From: Rubellimicrobium thermophilum DSM 16684
Lineage (GTDB): Bacteria > Pseudomonadota > Alphaproteobacteria > Rhodobacterales > Rhodobacteraceae
Direction: 5' to 3'
Length of the DNA: 64,000 bases
Assembly (NCBI RefSeq): GCF_000442315.1
Contig: NZ_KE557320.1
Location: 645,606 to 709,605 of the forward strand
A program made the translations under genes and the position numbers. The notes beneath the pieces were generated by a model. It was not told the origin of the DNA. It saw only the letters and a program-made list of their open reading frames with translations, and did no database searches. Positions 57,467-64,000 of the stretch are shown piece after piece (position 1 is the first letter of the stretch; each line of letters opens with the position of its first letter).

Positions 57467-57936
57467 GCGCCGAGGACCTGATCCGCGCCGCAGCCGCAAG
57501 GGGGTTGCGCATCGCAGTGGCCGAAAGCTGCACCGGCGGGCTTCTGGCCGCGGCGATCACCGAGCCGGCCGGCGCCTCGGCCGTCTTTGATCGCGGATTC
57601 GTGACCTACAGCAATGACGCCAAGCGGGATCTTCTGGGCGTGTCGCAGGCCACGCTCGATGCCCATGGGGCCGTGTCCGAGGAGGTGGCGGCCGAGATGG
57701 CGCTTGGCGCGCGCCAGCGCTCGGATGCCGATGTGGCGGTTTCGGTGACGGGCATTGCCGGCCCCGGCGGATCGGCCTTCAAGCCCGAAGGCCGGGTCTG
57801 CTTCGGCCTGGCCACACGCAGCAGCCTGCGCACCATGACGGTGGAGTTCGGCGCGCGCGGTCGGGCGGCTGTGCGCGGGGCCGCCGTTGCGCAGGCCCTT
57901 GCCCTGCTGGTTCAGGCGGTCGAGGAGGCGCCGTAG
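57463..57936 (+). CDS. pncC: CinA-family nicotinamide-nucleotide amidohydrolase
   Basis: 157 residues forming only the C-terminal (PncC) domain: VAESCTGGLLAAAIT, FDRGFVTYSNDAKRDLLGV, GAVSEEVAAEMALGAR, VSVTGIAGPGGS. It deamidates nicotinamide mononucleotide to nicotinate mononucleotide in the pyridine cycle. The end overlaps the opposing coq10-like gene by 25 bp. Confidence 0.93.
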   Translation: MSAEDLIRAAAARGLRIAVAESCTGGLLAAAITEPAGASAVFDRGFVTYSNDAKRDLLGVSQATLDAHGAVSEEVAAEMALGARQRSDADVAVSVTGIAGPGGSAFKPEGRVCFGLATRSSLRTMTVEFGARGRAAVRGAAVAQALALLVQAVEEAP

Positions 57937-58370
57937 AGCTGGCTTGCGCGCTTCTCGAAGGCGCGCACGATGGTCTGCATCGCCTGATGGAAGAACACGC
58001 CGGCCGCCTTCTGCAGCAGACGGTTGCGAAACTCGAAATCCGTGGAAAAGGACACCTCGACCCCGGCAGGCAGGTCGCGGAAGCGCCATGTGCTTTCCAT
58101 CCGGCGGAAGGGACCTTCGATATACTCCGTCTCGATCCGCTTTTCGTCGTCATAGAGACGCACGCGGCTCAGGAAGGATTCGCGGAACAGCTTGAAGGAC
58201 ACCACGAGATCCGCAAGCATCTCGCGGTGATCCTCCCTCTGGGAGATCGAGCGGACGCGGGCCGCGGCCGTCCATGGCAGGAATTCGGGATAGCGGGCCA
58301 CATCCGCCACCAGGTCATACATCTGCGCGGCCGTATAGGGCAGGACGCGCGTCTCGGAATGGCTGGTCAT
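57912..58370 (-). CDS. Coq10/RatA-family START-domain protein
   Basis: 152 residues from ATG 58370. The polyketide-cyclase/START fold is recognisable by [26 protein letters not shown] at the N-terminus and by [16 protein letters not shown] and [11 protein letters not shown] later. Homologues bind ubiquinone (Coq10); in E. coli the RatA name reflects a proposed ribosome-association effect. In an alphaproteobacterium a ubiquinone chaperone is the better guess. Confidence 0.88.
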   Translation of the reverse strand: MTSHSETRVLPYTAAQMYDLVADVARYPEFLPWTAAARVRSISQREDHREMLADLVVSFKLFRESFLSRVRLYDDEKRIETEYIEGPFRRMESTWRFRDLPAGVEVSFSTDFEFRNRLLQKAAGVFFHQAMQTIVRAFEKRASQLYGASSTA

Positions 58371-58506
58371 CTCGGCGTCCTTCCGGCGTCCTGCCTCATC
58401 TCTCCTGCCCGGACGCCATGTGCAAGAGCAAACCGAACGGCCCCTCACCCTTGCCTCCGCGCCCTGCCGGCGCGAGAGAAGGGGCAGCGCGAAAGGACGA
58501 TCCGCC

Positions 58507-59043
58507 ATGACCACCCGTCCCTATGTCATCGATCAGATGATCTCGGCCAAGACCATCGCGGCACGGGTCGAGGCCCTCGCGCGCGAGATCGAGGCCGAGT
58601 TCGCCGGCACCGACAAGCTTGTCGTCGTGGGGCTTCTGCGGGGCAGCTTCGTCTTCATCGCCGATCTGGTGCGCGAGATCGACCTGCCGATCGAGGTGGA
58701 TTTCATGGAGGTCTCCTCCTACGGCGACGCCATGGAATCCTCGCGCGAGGTGCGGATCCTCAAGGATCTGCGTGCGGCCATCGAGGGGCGCGACGTGCTG
58801 CTGGTCGAGGATATCGTCGATACGGGGCATACGCTGGCCCATGTGACCCGCATCATCCAGACCCGCCGGCCCGCCCGCCTGCGGACGATCGCCCTGCTCG
58901 ACAAGCCGTCGCGGCGCGAGACAGAGGTTCGGGCAGACTGGATCGGATTCTCGATTCCCGATGAGTTTGTCGTTGGTTACGGAATCGACTTCGCGCAGCG
59001 TAACAGGAACCTGCCGCATATCGGCAAGGTGCGGTTCCTCTGA
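58507..59043 (+). CDS. hpt: hypoxanthine phosphoribosyltransferase
   Basis: Purine salvage enzyme making IMP/GMP from the bases and PRPP. 178 residues from ATG 58507. The PRPP loop is [16 protein letters not shown], with [12 protein letters not shown] and [14 protein letters not shown] as further family blocks and DKPSRRE near the C-terminus. The in-frame extension to 58420 is not family sequence. A 56-codon gene follows 2 bp later. Confidence 0.95.
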   Translation: MTTRPYVIDQMISAKTIAARVEALAREIEAEFAGTDKLVVVGLLRGSFVFIADLVREIDLPIEVDFMEVSSYGDAMESSREVRILKDLRAAIEGRDVLLVEDIVDTGHTLAHVTRIIQTRRPARLRTIALLDKPSRRETEVRADWIGFSIPDEFVVGYGIDFAQRNRNLPHIGKVRFL

Positions 59044-59045
59044 GC

Positions 59046-59216
59046 ATGGATCCACTTCGCCTCCTGATGCGGATCGCGCTTCTGGTGCGCAACCCCCCGC
59101 GCGGACGCCGGGCCGTAGCCGTGCTCCTGGTGGTCGGTGTCGTCCTGGCCTTCGGTCTGATCGAATGGCTCTGGGGCTGGCCTGTGTGGCTGACGCCACA
59201 GCGAATCAGACCTTGA
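59046..59216 (+). CDS. small single-span membrane protein
   Basis: 56 codons starting 2 bp after the hpt stop: MDPLRLLMRIALLVRNPPRG, then one hydrophobic helix (AVAVLLVVGVVLAFGLIEWL) and WGWPVWLTPQRIRP. The gene placement, membrane segment and GWPxWLT end resemble small hypothetical proteins that follow hpt in related genomes, as far as I recall. Its function is unknown. It is probably translated from the hpt message; the GAGC before ATG is a weak ribosome site. Confidence 0.6.
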   Translation: MDPLRLLMRIALLVRNPPRGRRAVAVLLVVGVVLAFGLIEWLWGWPVWLTPQRIRP

Positions 59217-59303
59217 CGCAGCGGAGGGATCAAAACGGCTCGCTTCGGCGTTTGATGGACAGGCCGCCGGAGGCCCGGACGGCGCAACGGAAGGAACCTT
59301 GAC

Positions 59304-59567
59304 ATGACCCTCGGAGCAATCATCGGCTGGTTGATCGTCGGTGCCATCGCGGGCTGGATCGCCGAGAAGATCATGGGCCGCAACGACAGCCTCCTGACCA
59401 ACATCATCGTCGGCATCGTCGGTGCGGTCATCGGCGGCTGGATCTTCGGTCTTCTGTTCGGTGCAAGCCTGACCGGAAACAGCGGCTGGATCTGGAGCAT
59501 CCTCGTCTCCGTCGTCGGTGCCGTGATCCTGCTGTGGATCGTCGGCATGGTCCGCAAGCGGTCCTGA
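59304..59567 (+). CDS. GlsB/YeaQ/YmgE-family membrane protein
   Basis: 87 residues with three hydrophobic, glycine-rich segments: AIIGWLIVGAIAGWIAEKIMG, NIIVGIVGAVIGGWIFGLLFG and LVSVVGAVILLWIVGMV. These are the transglycosylase-associated protein (DUF) family features, small stress-induced membrane proteins of uncertain function. GGAAGG lies upstream of ATG 59304. Stands alone. Confidence 0.9.
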   Translation: MTLGAIIGWLIVGAIAGWIAEKIMGRNDSLLTNIIVGIVGAVIGGWIFGLLFGASLTGNSGWIWSILVSVVGAVILLWIVGMVRKRS

Positions 59568-59721
59568 CTGCTGACAGGAACAGGGGGTGCGGCAGGATTC
59601 GTCGCGCCCCCGACCTGTTTCCCGCCGGCGGGATCACGTCTCTCGCAGGTGTTTTTGCTTTGGCGAGGACGGCGCATCGCCTAGTCTGGCGCGGCAGCAT
59701 CCAGCCGCAAGGAGCCAGACG

Positions 59722-60189
59722 ATGCGTCAGTTCTCCCCTTTCATCATCGCGATCGCGATTGCCGCGAACGGCGCGCCCGCCCTTTCGCAGGACGGCAGCC
59801 CCGAGGAGCGCGCCATCGAGATCCGGCAGGGGCACATGCTCAACTATGCTGCCAATATCGGCGTCCTGGTCGGCATGGCGCAGGGGAATGCCGAGTACGA
59901 CGCCGAGACCGCCCGTCGTGCTGCCGACAATCTGTTTCACCTCGCCTCCATCGACCAGTCGCATTACTGGCTGCCCGGCACCGCACAGGGCGAGATCGAG
60001 GGGAGCGGTGCCCTTCCCGCAATCTGGGAGAACATGGCCGATTTCGAGGCCCGCCATGCCGCCCTGCTCGAAGCCGTGACAGCGCTGCAGTCCGCGGCAG
60101 GAACCGATCTGGCCGCCCTGCAGGGGGCCCTTGGCGCCGTGGGACAGGCCTGCAGCGGCTGCCACCAGAGCTATCGCGCGAGGGAGTAA
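59722..60189 (+). CDS. cytochrome c' family protein
   Basis: 155 residues. A signal peptide (FIIAIAIAANGAPALS) precedes a four-helix-bundle domain whose heme site CSGCHQSYR is at the extreme C-terminus, the defining layout of cytochrome c'. IEIRQGHMLNYAANIGVLVGMA is the first helix. These periplasmic proteins bind NO and may protect against it. ATG 59722 has AAGGAG upstream. A diheme cytochrome c gene follows after 4 bp. Confidence 0.9.
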   Translation: MRQFSPFIIAIAIAANGAPALSQDGSPEERAIEIRQGHMLNYAANIGVLVGMAQGNAEYDAETARRAADNLFHLASIDQSHYWLPGTAQGEIEGSGALPAIWENMADFEARHAALLEAVTALQSAAGTDLAALQGALGAVGQACSGCHQSYRARE

Positions 60190-60193
60190 GGCC

Positions 60194-61093
60194 TTGGCCC
60201 GGGCGCTGCTCGTGCTGCTGGCCGTCGCGGCGCTGGGGGGTGCGGCCGGCTGGTGGGCCTCCGCGGCCGACCCCCTGCCCGCCTCGGCGCTCGAAGGGGT
60301 CGAGGGCGATCCTGAGCGCGGGCGTGTCGTCTTCGCGGCCGCCGGCTGCGCCTCCTGCCATCGGGCCCCCGGCGACGAAACCATCGAAGCGCCGGTCCTA
60401 TCGGGCGGGCGCGCCTTCGTCTCGGACTTCGGGACATTCCATGCGCCCAACATCTCTCCCTCGCCGCAGGGGATCGGGGAGTGGACCGATGCCGAGGTGA
60501 TTCAGGCCGTGATGCGCGGGGTCTCGCCTTCGGGGTCGCATTACTATCCGGCCTTTCCCTACGCCTCCTACCGGCGGGCCGAGATTCAGGACATCGCCGA
60601 TCTGGTCGCCTATCTGCGCAGCCTGCCGCCTTCGGATGCGGCGGATCTGCCCCATGAGCTGCCCTTTCCCTTCGGCATCCGGCGCGCCGTCGGGATCTGG
60701 AAACTGCTCTATTCCCGCGATGGCTGGGTCGTCGAAGGCGACCTCACCCCCGAGCAGGAGCGGGGACGCTATCTGGTCGAGGCGCTGGCCCATTGCGGGG
60801 AATGCCATACCCCGCGCAACGCGCTGGGCGGGCCGGACCTGTCACGCTGGCTGGGCGGGGCGCCGAATCCGGCGGGCGAAGGGCGCATCCCGAACATCAC
60901 CCCGGCCGCCCTGACCTGGAGCGAGGGCGAGATCGCTGCCTATCTGGCCACCGGCTTCACGCCGGATTTCGACGTGGCCGGCGGCGAGATGGCCGAGGTC
61001 ATCCGCAACATGGCCCAGCTGTCCGATGCGGACCGGGCCGCGATCGCCGCCTATCTCAAGGCGGTTCCGCCCGTTCCCTCCGCCGGGAACTAG
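60194..61093 (+). CDS. membrane-anchored diheme cytochrome c
   Basis: 299 residues from TTG 60194 (GAGGGAGTAAGG upstream). One N-terminal hydrophobic anchor/signal ([20 protein letters not shown]), then two class I cytochrome c domains with heme sites CASCH (about residue 55) and CGECH (about residue 205). Likely methionine ligands lie in [18 protein letters not shown] and the [13 protein letters not shown] region. It resembles the cytochrome subunit of alcohol/aldehyde dehydrogenases. It is tightly coupled to cytochrome c'; electrons may pass between them. The stop shares CTAG with the opposing gene. Confidence 0.88.
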   Translation: MARALLVLLAVAALGGAAGWWASAADPLPASALEGVEGDPERGRVVFAAAGCASCHRAPGDETIEAPVLSGGRAFVSDFGTFHAPNISPSPQGIGEWTDAEVIQAVMRGVSPSGSHYYPAFPYASYRRAEIQDIADLVAYLRSLPPSDAADLPHELPFPFGIRRAVGIWKLLYSRDGWVVEGDLTPEQERGRYLVEALAHCGECHTPRNALGGPDLSRWLGGAPNPAGEGRIPNITPAALTWSEGEIAAYLATGFTPDFDVAGGEMAEVIRNMAQLSDADRAAIAAYLKAVPPVPSAGN

Positions 61094-61700
61094 GGTCCCC
61101 AGATGGCCCGGACGTAGCCCTGGGTCTCGGCATAGGGGGGAATGCCTCCGTATTGCTGTACGGCGGCCGGGCCGGCATTGTAGGCGGCCAGCGCAAGGGG
61201 CCAGCTTCCGAAGGTCTCGAACTGATGCCGCAGATAGCGCGCCCCGCCTTCGAGATTCTGTTCGGGATCATGGGGATCCACCCCAAGCAGCAGGGCCGTC
61301 CCGGCATCAGCTGGGCCAGTCCGATGGCCCCCTTGTGCGAGACGGCCCGCACATTCCACCCCGATTCCTGCTGGACCAGCCGCAGGAACAGATCCTCCGG
61401 AATCCCGTGGCGGCGGGCGGCGGCGCGTGCCGCCTCCAGATAGGGGCTGGCCAGAGAACCGGCATAGGGAGGCGGTCCCTCAAGCCCCGGCGGGGGCGGA
61501 ACCTCGATCCGTGGGGGCTGGAGACGGATCGAATCATTGTATTGCTGGGCCGCCCGTCCATCGAGCACCGCAATCTGGGACCGGAACAGGGCCAGCCGGT
61601 CCGAGGTCGAGATCCGGTCCTGTCCCTGTGCCGCGCCGGCCGGAAGGGCCAGCGCCCCCAGCAGCAGCATGGCGGTGCAGCGATGACGATATCCCCGCAT
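61090..61700 (-). CDS. lytic transglycosylase, SLT domain (frameshifted)
   Basis: Cleaves peptidoglycan glycan strands. From ATG 61700: signal peptide ([18 protein letters not shown]), a proline-rich linker, then an SLT domain with the catalytic Glu in [21 protein letters not shown] and [11 protein letters not shown]. One missing base at 61300-61304 breaks the frame; the remainder reads [23 protein letters not shown] and [18 protein letters not shown], the normal family end. Corrected length ~203 aa. Convergent with the diheme cytochrome. Confidence 0.88.
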
Positions 61701-61907
61701 GGGCCCCCTGTCCGTTCGCCCCCTGTCCGCTCCTGCAACAGCTCGCAGGCTAACCTGCGCACGCCATCCGTCCATCCGGTTTCTGTGCCACATCGGCGGA
61801 ACGCTGCCATGCCGTGACGGCAGAACGACGTCCCTGAAGGCCGCGTGCCCCTGTCCTTCCGGCCCCGGGCGTGATGTAAACAGCCCGAAACGAGAGGGGA
61901 GGCCGCA

Positions 61908-62387
61908 ATGGCGGGCGTGAACAAGGTCATCCTGGTGGGGCGGCTGGGCCGCGATCCGGAGGTCCGCAGCTTTCAGAACGGCGGGCGGGTGGTCAATCTG
62001 CGGATCGCCACATCCGAGACCTGGAAGGACCGCACCAGCGGAGAGCGCAAGGAACGGACGGAATGGCATTCCGTCGCCATCTTCAACGAAAATCTGGGCC
62101 GGATCGCCGAGCAGTATCTGCGCAAGGGATCCCAGGTCTATATCGAGGGCCAGCTCGAGACCCGGAAATGGCAGGACCAGTCCGGTCAGGACCGCTACAC
62201 GACCGAGATCGTCCTGCGCCCCTATCGGGGCGAGCTGACGCTTCTGGACGGCCGGGGCGGCGACGGCGGAGAGGATCGGGGAGGGCCCGACGAAGGGGGC
62301 TATGGCGGCGGATCGGGCGGCCGTGCCTCCGGGGGCGGTGGATTCGGGGGCAGCCGGCCCGATCTGGACGACGACATTCCCTTCTGA
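61908..62387 (+). CDS. ssb: single-stranded DNA-binding protein
   Basis: 159 residues. OB-fold domain (1-~112): [61 protein letters not shown]. Then a glycine-rich flexible linker and the acidic C-terminal tip DDDIPF that recruits repair and replication partners. GAGGGGAGG precedes ATG 61908. No SOS-box pair of the GTTC-N7-GTTC type was seen upstream. Confidence 0.97.
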   Translation: MAGVNKVILVGRLGRDPEVRSFQNGGRVVNLRIATSETWKDRTSGERKERTEWHSVAIFNENLGRIAEQYLRKGSQVYIEGQLETRKWQDQSGQDRYTTEIVLRPYRGELTLLDGRGGDGGEDRGGPDEGGYGGGSGGRASGGGGFGGSRPDLDDDIPF

Positions 62388-62402
62388 CCCTTCTGCAGGC
62401 CC

Positions 62403-63497
62403 CTACCCGTCCCGCAGCGTGGCGATCACTGCTTCCTGCGGGACGTCATCGGTCACGAAGGCCTGGCCGATCCCGCGCGCAAGGACAAAGCGCAGCCGCC
62501 CGGCCACGGCCTTCTTGTCCTGCGCCATGAGGGCCAGAAGCGATTCGGGATCCGGCAGGGGACCGGGAATGTCCGAAAGCCGCGCCTTCATCCCCATCGC
62601 CTGCAGATGGGCCCGGATGCGGGATGGCTCCTCCTGCGCGCAGAGGCCGAGGCGCGCGGACAGATCGAAGGCCAGCCCGAGGCCCACGGCGACCGCCTCG
62701 CCATGGAGGAGACGGTCGGAATAGCCCGTCGCGGCCTCGAGAGCATGGGCAAAGGTATGGCCGAGATTCAGCAGCGCGCGCTCGCCCGTCTCGGTCTCGT
62801 CGCGTTCGACGATCCGCGCCTTCATCTCGCAGGACCGGACCACCGCCTGTTCCAGCAGCGCAGGATCCGAGAGGAGATGCGGTCCCTGCGCCTCGAGCCA
62901 GCCGAAGAAGGCGGCATCGCCCAGCAGGCCGTATTTCACCACCTCGCCATAGCCGGACAGCAGATCCCGATGCGGCAGGGTGGACAGAAGCGCGGGATCC
63001 GCGATCACGACGACCGGCTGATGGAAAGCCCCCACCAGATTCTTCCCCTGGGGCGTGTTGATGCCGGTCTTGCCGCCCACGGACGAATCGACCTGGGCAA
63101 GCAGTGTCGTCGGCATCTGGGCAAAGCGGACACCGCGCCGCAGGATGGCCGCGGCAAAGCCGGCCAGATCGCCGATCACGCCGCCGCCGAACGCGAGCAC
63201 GAGATCATTCCGTTCCACCTTCTGCTCGAGCAGCCATTCCACCGTGCGGCCGAGCGTGGCCCAGTCCTTGCTTCCTTCGCCCGGCGGCAGGACCAGCATG
63301 AGGGTTTCGATCCCCGCCGCCGCCAGCCGTGCCCGGAGAGCCTCGCCCTGGGCCGCGGCGACCCGCTCTTCTGTCACGACGGCAAGGCGGGGCCGGCGCA
63401 GATGCGGGCGCAGCAGATCGGGCGCGGCCTCCAGAAGACCGGCGCCGATATGGATGTCATAGGCCCGACCGGGCAGCGCGACATGAACCGTGGTCAA
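62403..63497 (-). CDS. aroB: 3-dehydroquinate synthase
   Basis: Second step of the shikimate pathway; NAD- and metal-dependent cyclisation of DAHP. 364 residues with VLPPGEGSKDWATLGRTVEWL, FGGGVIGDLAGFAAAI, VDSSVGGKTGINTPQGKNLVG and the metal-binding LNLGHTFAHALE. It overlaps the upstream aroK by 4 bp. Confidence 0.97.
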   Translation of the reverse strand: MTTVHVALPGRAYDIHIGAGLLEAAPDLLRPHLRRPRLAVVTEERVAAAQGEALRARLAAAGIETLMLVLPPGEGSKDWATLGRTVEWLLEQKVERNDLVLAFGGGVIGDLAGFAAAILRRGVRFAQMPTTLLAQVDSSVGGKTGINTPQGKNLVGAFHQPVVVIADPALLSTLPHRDLLSGYGEVVKYGLLGDAAFFGWLEAQGPHLLSDPALLEQAVVRSCEMKARIVERDETETGERALLNLGHTFAHALEAATGYSDRLLHGEAVAVGLGLAFDLSARLGLCAQEEPSRIRAHLQAMGMKARLSDIPGPLPDPESLLALMAQDKKAVAGRLRFVLARGIGQAFVTDDVPQEAVIATLRDG

Positions 63498-64000
63498 GAG
63501 ACGGACTCCAGAATGCCCGGATGGGCGGTCAGAAGAGCCAGGGCCCTGGCGGCGGTCTGCTCTACCGAGGAGCGGGGATCGACCGCAAGCCGCAGGGGGG
63601 CAAGCCGGTAGATGGGGGTTCGGGCCGCAAGAAGCGCGGCCAGCGTGCCGCGGGGATCGGGGGTGCGCAGCAAGGGGCGGCTTTCCTTGTGACGCACCCG
63701 TTCCCAGAGGGTTTCCAGATCGGCATCGAGCCAGAGGGCCACGCCGTGTTCGGCGATGTTGCGGCGGTTGCGTTCGGCAAGGAAGGCCCCGCCACCCGTG
63801 GAGACGACGGCTGGCGGGCCGGACAGAAGGCGCGCCAGAACCTCTGCCTCCCGGTCGCGGAAGAAGGGCTCTCCGTCCCGCGCAAAGATTTCCGCGATGC
63901 TGGCCTGGGCGGCTTCCTCGATCGCCTGATCGCTGTCCAGGAACGGAACCCCCAGCTTCTGGGCCAGCGCACGGCCGACCGCGGTCTTGCCCGAACCCAT
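63494..64000 (-). CDS. aroK: shikimate kinase, 5' end beyond the window
   Basis: 168 residues visible. The P-loop GSGKTAVGRALA begins at the very edge, so a few N-terminal residues and the true start lie outside; the Met at the edge is internal. DSDQAIEE and STGGGAFL are the shikimate-binding blocks, and RVRHKESRPLL the adenine/lid region. It phosphorylates shikimate at the 3-hydroxyl. The aroK-aroB overlap is the common order. Confidence 0.95.
   Translation of the reverse strand: MGSGKTAVGRALAQKLGVPFLDSDQAIEEAAQASIAEIFARDGEPFFRDREAEVLARLLSGPPAVVSTGGGAFLAERNRRNIAEHGVALWLDADLETLWERVRHKESRPLLRTPDPRGTLAALLAARTPIYRLAPLRLAVDPRSSVEQTAARALALLTAHPGILESVS

Overview
The window is GC-rich, densely coded bacterial chromosome, most probably from an alphaproteobacterium of the order Rhodobacterales (Rhodobacter/Paracoccus-like). 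The evidence is the dusB(nifR3)-ntrB-ntrC-ntrY-ntrX-hfq-hflX string, an NtrC without the GAFTGA sigma-54 contact motif, an RTX-repeat/Hint protein, a 'component of SufBCD complex'-type membrane protein, fused IspDF, type II DAHP synthase and cytochrome c'. I found no insertion sequence, prophage, CRISPR array or rRNA operon. One tRNA gene, tRNA-Leu(CAA), is present.

Layout. 1-3.6 kb: arginine/ornithine catabolism (arginase, ornithine cyclodeaminase) with a divergent Lrp-type regulator, flanked by a beta-hydroxyacid dehydrogenase and DsbB. 3.7-6.8 kb: zinc metallopeptidase, tRNA-Leu, and a TrkH/TrkA potassium-uptake pair. 7.3-11.4 kb: an RTX-Hint secreted protein converging on a dimethylglycine/sarcosine dehydrogenase-like enzyme. 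11.5-15.3 kb: DUF2254 remnant, SYLF lipoprotein, DMT exporter, hemB, SufBCD-associated membrane protein. 15.4-21.3 kb: mfd and a three-gene glycan/lipid glycosylation operon. 21.5-28.4 kb: XRE-cupin regulator, YejA-like peptide-binding protein, candidate sRNA, 3-hydroxybutyrate dehydrogenase, DUF502 protein and psuK-psuG. 28.6-36.5 kb: rpsB-tsf, phoR-like kinase, gamma-carbonic anhydrase, gmk, yicC, PAS protein and DAHP synthase. 36.6-44.1 kb: GlxA-type regulator plus a complete branched-chain/hydrophobic amino-acid ABC transporter (binding protein, two ATPases, two permeases) and a second beta-hydroxyacid dehydrogenase. 44.2-55.7 kb: penicillin-acylase family enzyme converging on the nitrogen-regulation operon. 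55.8-64 kb: ispDF-pgpA-cinA, coq10-like protein, hpt, small membrane proteins, cytochromes c' and c, lytic transglycosylase, ssb, aroB and partial aroK.

The genes are mostly core metabolism and regulation. Two themes recur: nitrogen and amino-acid handling (arginase/OCD, amino-acid ABC transporter, peptide-binding protein, N-methylglycine oxidation, Ntr system), and translation/nucleotide housekeeping.

The most conspicuous property of the sequence itself is about fifteen single-base frameshifts in ten or more genes, including gmk and the aromatic-pathway DAHP synthase. Most lie in short G or C runs. They look more like indel errors in a draft assembly than real gene decay, and I annotate the affected genes as single loci spanning the shift. 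Other unexpected structures are a strong stand-alone terminator ending a probable sRNA (24542-24618), a perfect 16-bp AT palindrome in GC-rich DNA (30661-30676), three stem-loops in a row after tsf, and three convergent gene pairs that share one CTAG as both stop codons. I did not find a convincing new multi-gene system.
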